Assembly: GCA_017416485.1 (NCBI GenBank)
Contig: JAFQCH010000038.1
Location: forward strand, 1-64,000
Length of the DNA stretch: 64,000 nt
From: Clostridia bacterium
GTDB lineage: Bacteria > Bacillota > Clostridia > Oscillospirales > Acutalibacteraceae
Direction of reading: 5' to 3'
Positions 8,103 through 15,206 of this stretch are shown in pieces. Each line of letters begins with the position of its first letter. The first letter of the stretch is position 1. Position numbers and translations under genes: made by a program. The notes under the pieces are model-generated. The model was not told the DNA's origin, searched no databases, and was given only the letters and a program-made list of their open reading frames with translations.

Positions 8103-10223
8103 TTACATCCAAAAGTTCATTGCGTGTTCCATGATTGCAAAAGTGCGTATTGCATCGGTGTCTTTTATGCTTGCGCAAAGGAATGCCCAATTTTCAGCAA
8201 ACGCAATCAGCAGGCTGAAAGCGGTTGCAAACAGCAGTGCATTGCCTGCCCATTGTTTGAGTGTGGTGTTGCGGCTGTTTGTGTACAGGTAAAAAGCCAC
8301 AAAGAATGCACCGAACAGAATTTCCCATGTGAAATCCATGCAATATCTTGCACCGTATCCGCTTTCCCAGACAGAAAACAGAATTGCAAACGGGGCGGCA
8401 ATACTCAGTGCACCGATCAGCAATGCGGCTGTGCGTTTTTGGCCTTTGTCGGCACACTTTTTCCATGCCGAACCGGACAGCAAGAGAGCAAGAACCGGTA
8501 AGGCTCTGTAAATCAGCCCGACACAATATTTATTTGCAATAAAGTAATACCCGTTGGGGTGTAATGTCTGAAATTCGGAAGAAATATACGGGAATTCGGG
8601 GCTGACAACAGGAGGGTTGATTAAATAATTATAAAGGCCGATGCTGACAAATCTTGTGTGATATTGCGCACGGGTGAAATCATTGATGGTCAGGGAATAT
8701 TGAATGCCGAAATCAAAGAACGAATCAAAACGCAGATAATTATAAATCATCTGCACACCGCCGATGAGTGCAAAAAACACGGTTGCATTGGCAAGATACA
8801 GCACAAGTCGTTTTTTATCTGCATTTTCTTTTTGTAGTTTTCGGAATCCGAAGAACAAGAACAGCAAAGACACCGCGCAGTAAACGGCAGTTGTCGGTCT
8901 GCACAGAACCGCCAATGCAAGGCAGACGGTGCCCGCACCCACAAACGGAATGCGCACTTTGCCGTTGCCGATCAGGTTTGCTTTGAGTAAGAAATATGCT
9001 CCCATGACCACAAACATGAATGCAGAACTTTGTGCAATCTCATAAAACAGCGGCGAGCACAGGCAGAACCACACACCGCTTGCAATCTGCACACTCAGCA
9101 GTCCGAGTAAAACGAGTTTGGAGGGCAACTGCGGGAAGAACTTTTTTATAAATTCCAACCAGAGAAGTGTCAGAAAAACAATGCCGATAACCGAAAACAG
9201 CAACACCGCCTGCGGTGTAGGGAAGTAGTATCCTGTCAGCAGGTTATAAGGCAAAAACAGAAGCAGAACAGGTGCAATGCCGTAATAGGAATAATAGTTT
9301 CCGCCATACAGGCAATGATCCCACAAATAATAAATGCCGGCTTCTCGGCGCGCGCTCCAGTCGTAGGGATTTTCCAAGGCAAGCAGGTCTTCGCCCGGGG
9401 GGTGCAACAACGCAACCTGTCCTGCACGGAACGCATCCACAAGTGATTGCGTGATCTGGTTGCCCGTTGTGCTTTTCCAATTGCCGAAACCGTAAGCCGC
9501 CACCATGAAAAACGCAATGCCGACAAAAATGCAAGTTGCAAGCATGGCAAATAAATAGTTTTCCTTTTTTCTTTTTGCAAAACTGTCCTGCAAAACAGGG
9601 GCGTTGAAAAATGCAAAGGCGAAAGAACCGACCGCAACCGACAGAAGTGCACGCAAGGGGGAAACTTGCAAGGGTTTCGCTTTGTTGATTGCAATGCCTT
9701 TGAGTGTCAGTGTTTCGTTGGCATCCAATTTAAATTGCAATCGGATATCCTGCACAGCGCCGGACATGCGCACCTGCATATAATTTGACGGTGCATAGTC
9801 GGCAATCAGTTCGTTTGATGCAATATCATTGCGGTATTGCATGTTTGTGCTGTCGGAAATGTCTGCATAAACGGGAATTTTTGCATCGGCGGCCGTGATT
9901 TGTGCATCTGTGTAAATACTGCCCACAGGTGCATTGATGTTTTTAATTGTCACCTCTGCCGTGCACGGCCCGTAGGCATAAATACAGCCCGATTCGTTGA
10001 GGGTGAAATTCTGTGTTGCAACTTGTGTATAATCAATTTCTTGTTCACGATAATCACCGCCCGCAAGATGCCATGCACCCATGTTGAATAAAAACAATTC
10101 TGCTATCAGCGCAATCGCTGCAATGCAGATAAACGAGCGCCTTGTTTGGTTTGACTTGGAAAGAACAAAAGCAAGCACGGGCGGCAGCAATATGATAATG
10201 CAAAATAAAAGACACGAAAGCAT
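8103..10223 (-). CDS. Polytopic membrane protein, probable GT-C type glycosyltransferase
   Basis: A 706-residue protein with an N-terminal membrane segment, an extracytoplasmic beta-rich stretch at about 45-180, and roughly ten further hydrophobic segments. The overall plan resembles PMT/ArnT-type GT-C enzymes that use polyprenyl-phosphate sugars outside the membrane. The start at 10223 is chosen over an ATG 18 bases upstream because GAGG lies within that upstream stretch at ribosome-site distance. Its partner downstream is a DPM1-like donor synthase. The acceptor is unknown, and a polymer or membrane protein of another kind cannot be excluded, since I did not identify a diagnostic catalytic motif. 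Confidence 0.65.
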   Translation of the reverse strand: MLSCLLFCIIILLPPVLAFVLSKSNQTRRSFICIAAIALIAELFLFNMGAWHLAGGDYREQEIDYTQVATQNFTLNESGCIYAYGPCTAEVTIKNINAPVGSIYTDAQITAADAKIPVYADISDSTNMQYRNDIASNELIADYAPSNYMQVRMSGAVQDIRLQFKLDANETLTLKGIAINKAKPLQVSPLRALLSVAVGSFAFAFFNAPVLQDSFAKRKKENYLFAMLATCIFVGIAFFMVAAYGFGNWKSTTGNQITQSLVDAFRAGQVALLHPPGEDLLALENPYDWSARREAGIYYLWDHCLYGGNYYSYYGIAPVLLLFLPYNLLTGYYFPTPQAVLLFSVIGIVFLTLLWLEFIKKFFPQLPSKLVLLGLLSVQIASGVWFCLCSPLFYEIAQSSAFMFVVMGAYFLLKANLIGNGKVRIPFVGAGTVCLALAVLCRPTTAVYCAVSLLFLFFGFRKLQKENADKKRLVLYLANATVFFALIGGVQMIYNYLRFDSFFDFGIQYSLTINDFTRAQYHTRFVSIGLYNYLINPPVVSPEFPYISSEFQTLHPNGYYFIANKYCVGLIYRALPVLALLLSGSAWKKCADKGQKRTAALLIGALSIAAPFAILFSVWESGYGARYCMDFTWEILFGAFFVAFYLYTNSRNTTLKQWAGNALLFATAFSLLIAFAENWAFLCASIKDTDAIRTFAIMEHAMNFWM

Positions 10224-10348
10224 TTTTTTACCTCGTAACATATTCTGAATTCAATATATCATATTTCTTTTTTCATTGCAATAAAAATCAATCGACAAAC
10301 ACAAGGTTTGAAAATTTGTAAACTTTTCTTTTTTTTTAGTTAAAACTC

Positions 10349-10377
10349 TTGCGAAGGAACAGGCGGTGTGTTATAAT
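10349..10377 (+). promoter_or_regulatory. Promoter of the 41-residue peptide gene
   Basis: TTGCGA, a 17-base spacer and TATAAT, ending 37 bases before the ATG at 10415. Confidence 0.75.
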
Positions 10378-10414
10378 TAAATCAAATATAACTGATTCGG
10401 GAGGTGAAAAAACA

Positions 10415-10540
10415 ATGGATGCAGGTGTCCTTAAGGAAATTCAGGATTTCTTCGCATTTTTGACCGGTATCATCACTTCTTTTATTGAAATGATCAAAGG
10501 CCTGTTCGGCGGTACCAACGGTTCTGAATCTAATGAATAA
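10415..10540 (+). CDS. Small amphipathic peptide of 41 residues, unknown function
   Basis: Not recognised as a named family. It has its own promoter, a strong GGGAGGTG ribosome site 9 bases before the ATG, and its own terminator, so it is a free-standing expressed gene rather than a leader. The peptide is a hydrophobic, probably membrane-associated helix (FFAFLTGIITSFIEMIKGLF) between an acidic N-terminus and a Gly/Asn/Ser-rich tail. The plan recalls small membrane peptides or phenol-soluble-modulin-like peptides, but no function can be assigned. The spoIIA operon lies 145 bases downstream, beyond the terminator. Confidence 0.7.
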   Translation: MDAGVLKEIQDFFAFLTGIITSFIEMIKGLFGGTNGSESNE

Positions 10541-10558
10541 TCCGCAACAAAAAGAGAT

Positions 10559-10600
10559 ACGGAAAGTTTGACTTTAAAGTTGAACTTTCCGTGTTTTTTT
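10559..10600 (+). terminator. Terminator after the 41-residue peptide gene
   Basis: A 14-bp stem (10559-10572 with 10579-10592, two G-T pairs) followed by seven T. Confidence 0.88.
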
Positions 10601-10684
10601 ATGCTTTTTACCCCCACACAGTGACATAATTTTTGCAGTAGCTGCTGTAAAATAGTTGCACCACAAAAAAACGGAGGAATGCAA

Positions 10685-10999
10685 ATGGCTGTCAGAATGA
10701 TAACGCAGTCTAATCATTTGTATGCTTTTCTGGATGGTGAAATCGATCATCACACCGCCGCAGGTATGCGCAATGTTATTGACGATGCGCTTGTGCAGGG
10801 CTGTCCGAAAGAACTGGTTCTTGATTTTTCGGCAGTCACCTTTATGGACAGTTCGGGCATCGGCCTTGTGATGGGCAGATACAAAACCGCAAGTGCGCAG
10901 AACTGCAAGGTGCGGGTGCTGAATGTAAATGACCGCGATATGCGGGTTATGAAAATGTCGGGACTTGCAAAAATCGTAGAATTCGGAAGGACAGTTTAA
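10685..10999 (+). CDS. spoIIAA: Anti-sigma F factor antagonist SpoIIAA
   Basis: A 104-residue STAS-domain protein that, when unphosphorylated, displaces sigma F from SpoIIAB in the forespore. The phosphorylation-site loop FMDSSGIGLVMGRY is intact, Ser56 being the expected target. The ATG at 10685 is preferred to the one at 10679 because GGAGGA lies immediately before the latter, too close to serve it. The stop is directly followed by the spoIIAB ATG. Gene order spoIIAA-AB-AC is the classical sporulation operon. Confidence 0.93.
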   Translation: MAVRMITQSNHLYAFLDGEIDHHTAAGMRNVIDDALVQGCPKELVLDFSAVTFMDSSGIGLVMGRYKTASAQNCKVRVLNVNDRDMRVMKMSGLAKIVEFGRTV

Positions 11000-11431
11000 A
11001 TGAAAAGCGAAAATGAATTCAAAATGACCGTGGATGCCAAAAGCATCAATGAAGGTTTTTGCCGTGCGGCAGTCGGTGCTTTTGTTGCCCAGCTCGATCC
11101 GACGGTTGAAGAATTAAGCGACATCAAAACCGCCGTCAGCGAAGCGGTAACCAATTGCATTGTGCACGCCTATAACGAGCAACCCGGAAAAATTTACATA
11201 CAGGTCAGAATAACGGACGGTGTTTATGTCAGTGCCAAAATCCGCGATACGGGTTGCGGCATTGCCGATGTTGCAAAAGCGAGAGAGCCTTTGTATACAT
11301 CGGTCGGCGGAGAGCGCAGCGGGCTCGGCTTTACGGTTATGGAAAGCTTTTGCGATGTTCTGCGGGTGCGCTCAAAACCGGGGCAGGGAACAACGGTCGT
11401 TATCGAAAAACGAATTTTCGGGAAGCGATAA
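11000..11431 (+). CDS. spoIIAB: Anti-sigma F factor, serine kinase SpoIIAB
   Basis: A 143-residue GHKL-fold kinase that binds sigma F and phosphorylates SpoIIAA. The N-box SEAVTNCIVHAY, G1 box RDTGCGI and G2 box GERSGLGFTVM for ATP binding are all visible. It abuts spoIIAA with no gap, and the sigF start follows two bases after its stop, so stoichiometric coupled translation is expected. Confidence 0.95.
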   Translation: MKSENEFKMTVDAKSINEGFCRAAVGAFVAQLDPTVEELSDIKTAVSEAVTNCIVHAYNEQPGKIYIQVRITDGVYVSAKIRDTGCGIADVAKAREPLYTSVGGERSGLGFTVMESFCDVLRVRSKPGQGTTVVIEKRIFGKR

Positions 11432-11433
11432 TA

Positions 11434-12087
11434 TTGGAAAAATCTTCGGCAAAATTTATTGAAGATAATTTAGGCCTTGTGCATTCGTGCGCCAATCGGT
11501 TCAGAGGCCGCGGTGTGGAATATGAAGATCTTTTTCAGGCGGGGTGCCTGGGTCTTATCAAAGCCGCCAACGGTTTTGACCCTTCACGCGGGTTTGCATT
11601 TTCCACCTATGCGGTACCTGCCATTTTAGGCGAAATCAAGCGCATATTCCGTGACGGCGGTGCAATCAAAGTCGGCAGAGCCGCAAAAGAAAAAGCAAGG
11701 CAATTGTTGAAAATCCGCGATGACCTTGCCGCGGAATTTGACCGGGAACCGACCATTGAAGAAATTGCAAAAGTTGCAAACATGGAAACGGCGGAAGCGT
11801 CGCTTTTGATTTGTGCATCCCTGCCGTTGCAATCGCTGACGGTCGGCGAAGACGGTGAATCACAGGCAGATATTCCCGTGGATTCGCCCGAAGAAGCCGT
11901 CACCGACCGAATCGCCCTGCGTGAAGCACTCGAACAACTCGAAGACAATGAACGAGAACTGATTCAACTTCGCTATTTTGCAGGTAAGACCCAAAGTGCC
12001 ACCGCGGCACAACTCGGCATGTCGCAGGTGCAGGTGTCTCGCAAGGAAAAAGCAATTCTTAAAAAACTGCGCGCCATGATGCTTTAA
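11434..12087 (+). CDS. sigF: RNA polymerase sigma factor F (forespore)
   Basis: A 217-residue sigma-70 group 3 factor that directs early forespore transcription. Region 2 shows YEDLFQAGCLGLIKA and GFAFSTYAVPAILGEIKR. Region 3 (REPTIEEIAKVANM) and region 4 (ELIQLRYFAGKTQSATAAQLGMSQVQVSR) are complete. No ATG fits: the best start is the TTG at 11434, two bases after the spoIIAB stop, with GGGAAG upstream. The open frame extends further back inside spoIIAB, but that is overlap in another frame. An uncommon start codon would help keep sigma F low relative to SpoIIAB. Confidence 0.92.
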   Translation: MEKSSAKFIEDNLGLVHSCANRFRGRGVEYEDLFQAGCLGLIKAANGFDPSRGFAFSTYAVPAILGEIKRIFRDGGAIKVGRAAKEKARQLLKIRDDLAAEFDREPTIEEIAKVANMETAEASLLICASLPLQSLTVGEDGESQADIPVDSPEEAVTDRIALREALEQLEDNERELIQLRYFAGKTQSATAAQLGMSQVQVSRKEKAILKKLRAMML

Positions 12088-12176
12088 ATAAATTGATTTT
12101 GTGCAAAAAAGGTCTTTTCTTTTTTTTGAGGATGTGCTACAATGTGCGCATTGTGTCTGAAAAGAGGAAGATTGGC

Positions 12177-13106
12177 ATGAAATCAAAAATAAAAATCATC
12201 GGTCCGTTACTGCTGCTTCTGACTGCTTTGCTGTGGGGCATTGCCTTTGTGGCGCAGAGTGTCGGCACCGAACATGCAGGGCCGTTCACTTTTAACGGTG
12301 TGCGCACCATCATCGGTGCTTTCAGTGTTCTGCCCGTCGCTTTGTTTTTCCGTCGGCAGAACGAAAAGAAACTGACCACCCCCAAAACAAAGGAAGAAAA
12401 AAAGCAAGACAACAAACTGCTTCTGAAAGCAGGATTCATGTGCGGCATTGTGTTGTTTGTTGCCACCAATCTGCAGAACAAGGCTTTTGAATACACGGAT
12501 GCGGGCAAAATTGCTTTTATCACATCGCTTTATATTTTGTTTGTTCCCGTATTCGGACTGCTGTTTCTGCGCAAAAAGGTGCGTGCAATCCTTTGGCCGT
12601 GCTTTGCGATGGGGCTTATCGGTATGTTTTTGCTGTGTATGGGCGAAGCCACCCATGGCATCAACACCGGTGACCTGCTCACTTTTGCCTGTTCTATCGT
12701 GTTTGCAGTCCATATTTTAGTGGTTGACAGTTATGTGGACCGTGTGGATCCTGTTATGATGTCCTGCGTTCAGTTCTTTGTTGCAGGTGTGCTGACAATG
12801 ATCCTTGCTTTCATTTTTGAAGAACCGAGCATTGCAGGCATTCGGGCCTGCCTCGGTGCGATTCTGTATGCGGGCATCTGCAGCAGCGGCATTGCCTATA
12901 CCTTGCAGATTGTCGGGCAAAAATACACCGAAGCTACGGTTGCAACGCTGCTTCTTTCCATGGAATCCGTGTTCGGTGTCATTTCGTCGGCAATTGTGTT
13001 GCACGAAACCATGACGGTAAGGGAAGTGGTTGGCTGTGTGCTGATGTTTGTCGCCATCATCGTGTCCCAGCTCCCTGAACGAAAAAAAGAGGTCGTAAAA
13101 GTATAA
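12177..13106 (+). CDS. EamA/DMT-family membrane exporter
   Basis: A 309-residue protein with about ten hydrophobic segments in two EamA repeats, the first starting LLLLLTALLWGIAFV and the second ending VVGCVLMFVAIIVSQL. Drug/metabolite transporters of this type usually export amino acids or small metabolites; the substrate is not predictable. AGAGGAAG precedes the ATG at 12177. A charged loop KKEEKK-like stretch near residue 70 is longer than usual. It is a single-gene unit with a terminator downstream. Confidence 0.85.
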   Translation: MKSKIKIIGPLLLLLTALLWGIAFVAQSVGTEHAGPFTFNGVRTIIGAFSVLPVALFFRRQNEKKLTTPKTKEEKKQDNKLLLKAGFMCGIVLFVATNLQNKAFEYTDAGKIAFITSLYILFVPVFGLLFLRKKVRAILWPCFAMGLIGMFLLCMGEATHGINTGDLLTFACSIVFAVHILVVDSYVDRVDPVMMSCVQFFVAGVLTMILAFIFEEPSIAGIRACLGAILYAGICSSGIAYTLQIVGQKYTEATVATLLLSMESVFGVISSAIVLHETMTVREVVGCVLMFVAIIVSQLPERKKEVVKV

Positions 13107-13119
13107 ATACAGCAATAAA

Positions 13120-13159
13120 AAACACAGCAATTTCCGTTTGGATTTTGCTGTGTTTTCTT
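13120..13159. terminator. Bidirectional terminator
   Basis: Stem 13120-13130 (aaacacagcaa) with 13145-13155, T-rich after and A-rich before. It serves the exporter and the convergent sigma-factor gene. Confidence 0.85.
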
Positions 13160-13161
13160 TG

Positions 13162-14433
13162 TTACAGAATATAGTCGGTTATGCAGTCATACCAATGCAC
13201 ATAGGTTGCACCGTTTACGGTCAGCGTTTCGCTGTCGGGCAGAATGTCTGTCCACAGTTTTTCATAACGGTGGAAAGCCCAATCGTTACGGTTGAATCTG
13301 CGCCACAAAACGGTTCTGCCGTTCTTGTCAAGATATTGTTCAATTGCAATTATTCCTCCGTAATGCCCGATGTTGACAGCACAGACCGTGTCGTATGTTT
13401 TGCCGCAGATTGTTACCTTGTATCTGCCCACAATGTCCGTTACCTCTTGTGTTGCATCGGTTGTAAGAACGGAACCGTTTTGGGTGATGATTCCTTTTGC
13501 CGTCATGTTGGTTTCAAAACCGCAGTTATCTTCACCCAAGCCCCAGTTGATGGCAAAAATATCGCTGTCGAGGAAGGTGAACAAGCGTTTGACACCGTTT
13601 TCGATGTGGCTTTCGGCAAGGTAACGGCAATGCGTGTCGGTCAGCTGTGCAACATATTGCCGCTGTGTTATTTTTTCCTTTCCGTCGGGTGTCGGAATGT
13701 GTTCGCAGGCTTCAATTTCGACCCCCTGTATGCCGTGAATTTCCGCTTTTTGGGTCACATTTGCAGATGTGTATTGTGTCAATGCCTTGTGCGGTTGCTC
13801 GTAGCATCCCCATGCGGTGTGACTGCCGACTTTTAACAGAATGCAGAATCCGCGCAGTTCCTCACAACGGACATCAAAGGGCGGCAGGTCGGATTTTTCA
13901 ATTGTGTAGGGCGGTAAAATATCGGGTAATTTTTTCATTTGTTTTTCTCCTTTCGGGCGGAAGGGGTCGGGATATAAGTGTTTGAAATTTTTCTTCGCAT
14001 AATGAAGCCTGCTTTTGACCGTGCCGACGGGAATGTTGAGCTGCTCGGCAATTTTGTCCTGCGACCAATCGCAAAAAAAGAACAAATACAGAATCTGCCT
14101 GTCTTTTTCGTTCAGTTGCTTGAGTGTTTCAAGCACCGCTTCCTTTTTTTGCCGTTCCAAGGGTGTTTCGAGCCAAACAAATTGAGAAAAGGATTCCGTT
14201 ATTTGTTGTGTTTTTGCTTTTTTGCTGTAATAATCATTGCATTTGTTTGCGGCAATGCGCAGTAGCCAACCCTTGAACGCATCCCTGTTTTTCAATTGCT
14301 GAAAGTTTTTGTATGCCGCAATGCAGGATTCTTGTATAATATCCTGTGCATCAAAACTGTCGGCAATCCTGAACCGTACAAAACGTTCCAATGAAATCAT
14401 ATTTTCGCGAAGCAAATTTTCAAATATATCCAT
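13162..14433 (-). CDS. ECF sigma factor fused to an unknown C-terminal domain
   Basis: Residues 1-155 are a complete ECF sigma factor. Region 2 includes DAQDIIQESCIAAYKNF and FKGWLLRIAANKC, and region 4 includes LYLFFFCDWSQDKIAEQL and PVGTVKSRLHYAKKNF. Residues 166-423 form a soluble, beta-rich domain with several Cys and Trp residues that I do not recognise; it has no membrane segment. At residue 166 (13938) an internal Met is preceded by AAAGGAG at ideal spacing, so the second domain may also be made alone. This suggests two former genes joined in frame, or a true fusion with dual start. ECF factors with C-terminal extensions are known to use them as built-in regulators; that role here is inference. 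Confidence 0.8.
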   Translation of the reverse strand: MDIFENLLRENMISLERFVRFRIADSFDAQDIIQESCIAAYKNFQQLKNRDAFKGWLLRIAANKCNDYYSKKAKTQQITESFSQFVWLETPLERQKKEAVLETLKQLNEKDRQILYLFFFCDWSQDKIAEQLNIPVGTVKSRLHYAKKNFKHLYPDPFRPKGEKQMKKLPDILPPYTIEKSDLPPFDVRCEELRGFCILLKVGSHTAWGCYEQPHKALTQYTSANVTQKAEIHGIQGVEIEACEHIPTPDGKEKITQRQYVAQLTDTHCRYLAESHIENGVKRLFTFLDSDIFAINWGLGEDNCGFETNMTAKGIITQNGSVLTTDATQEVTDIVGRYKVTICGKTYDTVCAVNIGHYGGIIAIEQYLDKNGRTVLWRRFNRNDWAFHRYEKLWTDILPDSETLTVNGATYVHWYDCITDYIL

Positions 14434-14505
14434 TCAACCACCTCCTTTTTTGCATTTTAAAAGCGCTTTCACTTATACAGACCGAAAAGAAATAGAAAAG
14501 GTTCA

Positions 14506-14541
14506 AAAAAATAATGCGGACAAAAAATTTCTGTCCGCATT
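14506..14541 (-). terminator. Terminator of the dinJ-yafQ operon
   Basis: Stem 14532-14541 with 14513-14522 (aatgcggaca) followed on the minus strand by a T-rich run. Confidence 0.85.
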
Positions 14542-14552
14542 AAAGCATCAAT

Positions 14553-14831
14553 TTATCGGAATAAATCGCTGTGTGTTCCGGTTCTTGTGAGATACAGAAA
14601 CAAATCATTATTTGATATCTCATATATGAGAAGCCAGTCAGGTGCAATGTGACATTCTCTGCACCCGGCAAAATTGCCGGAAAGGGAATGATCTCGGTTT
14701 TTGGCAGGTAATGTTTGTCCTTCTGCAAGCAGTTGAATAATCTCTGTCAGCAAATTAAGATTATAACCGCGCTTTTGTAGATTTTTTAAGTCTTTTTTGA
14801 ATTGACCGGATGGTTTGACAGTGTAAATCAT
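14553..14831 (-). CDS. yafQ: YafQ-type toxin (RelE/ParE superfamily ribosome-dependent mRNA interferase)
   Basis: A 92-residue toxin. It retains the pattern of the YafQ active site: a His in RDHSL, then HIAPDWLLIY with His, Asp and Trp, and a C-terminal THSDLF with His and Phe. The family cleaves mRNA in the ribosomal A site. Its ATG overlaps the antitoxin stop by four bases (ATGA), ensuring the antitoxin is made first. No truncation is seen, so the toxin should be active. Confidence 0.92.
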   Translation of the reverse strand: MIYTVKPSGQFKKDLKNLQKRGYNLNLLTEIIQLLAEGQTLPAKNRDHSLSGNFAGCRECHIAPDWLLIYEISNNDLFLYLTRTGTHSDLFR

Positions 14832-15103
14832 GCCAATAAATCCTCCATCATCTGGCTAACATCAGTATAGGATTTGCCGAGTGATGGGTCAGCTTTCATT
14901 TTTTGTACTTCTTCAATTGCAGCAAGAGTTTCTGCATTTGGTTGACGATTTGCAATTATAAACGGAATGGATTGTTCGCGTACAGCCTGACGGACAAAAA
15001 TGTTAAAGGCCGTTGAGAGATTAAGACCAAGTTCTCCAAAAAGCGTGTCGGCCTGTTTTTTTAAATTTTCATCCATTCGTATTGTTACATTAACATTGCT
15101 CAT
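14828..15103 (-). CDS. dinJ: DinJ/RelB-type antitoxin
   Basis: A 91-residue protein with an N-terminal ribbon-helix-helix DNA-binding domain (VNVTIRMDENLKKQADTLF then LGLNLSTAFNIFVRQAV). The C-terminal toxin-binding tail has LGKSYTDVSQMMEDLL. It neutralises YafQ and represses its own promoter. AGGAGGTG lies 6 bases before the ATG. It is first in the operon, behind a strong promoter with an operator-like palindrome. Confidence 0.92.
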   Translation of the reverse strand: MSNVNVTIRMDENLKKQADTLFGELGLNLSTAFNIFVRQAVREQSIPFIIANRQPNAETLAAIEEVQKMKADPSLGKSYTDVSQMMEDLLA

Positions 15104-15122
15104 AAGAACACCTCCTGATATT

Positions 15123-15151
15123 ATTATAGTTTATACTACTTATAAAGTCAA
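15123..15151 (-). promoter_or_regulatory. dinJ-yafQ promoter with embedded operator palindrome
   Basis: TTGACT, 17 bases and TATAAT on the minus strand. The spacer holds an inverted repeat TTTATA-5-TATAAA (15130-15146), well placed for autorepression by the ribbon-helix-helix antitoxin. Confidence 0.8.
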
Positions 15152-15206
15152 TAATATTATGTGCATCTCATGTGCAAATAATTTGCAAATATTTTGCAAT
15201 TGATGA

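Noticed and set aside
10601..10684. Sigma-H or sigma-F promoter for spoIIA
   Set aside because: TAAAAT and TGACA words are present but spacing is wrong; no convincing promoter could be assigned.
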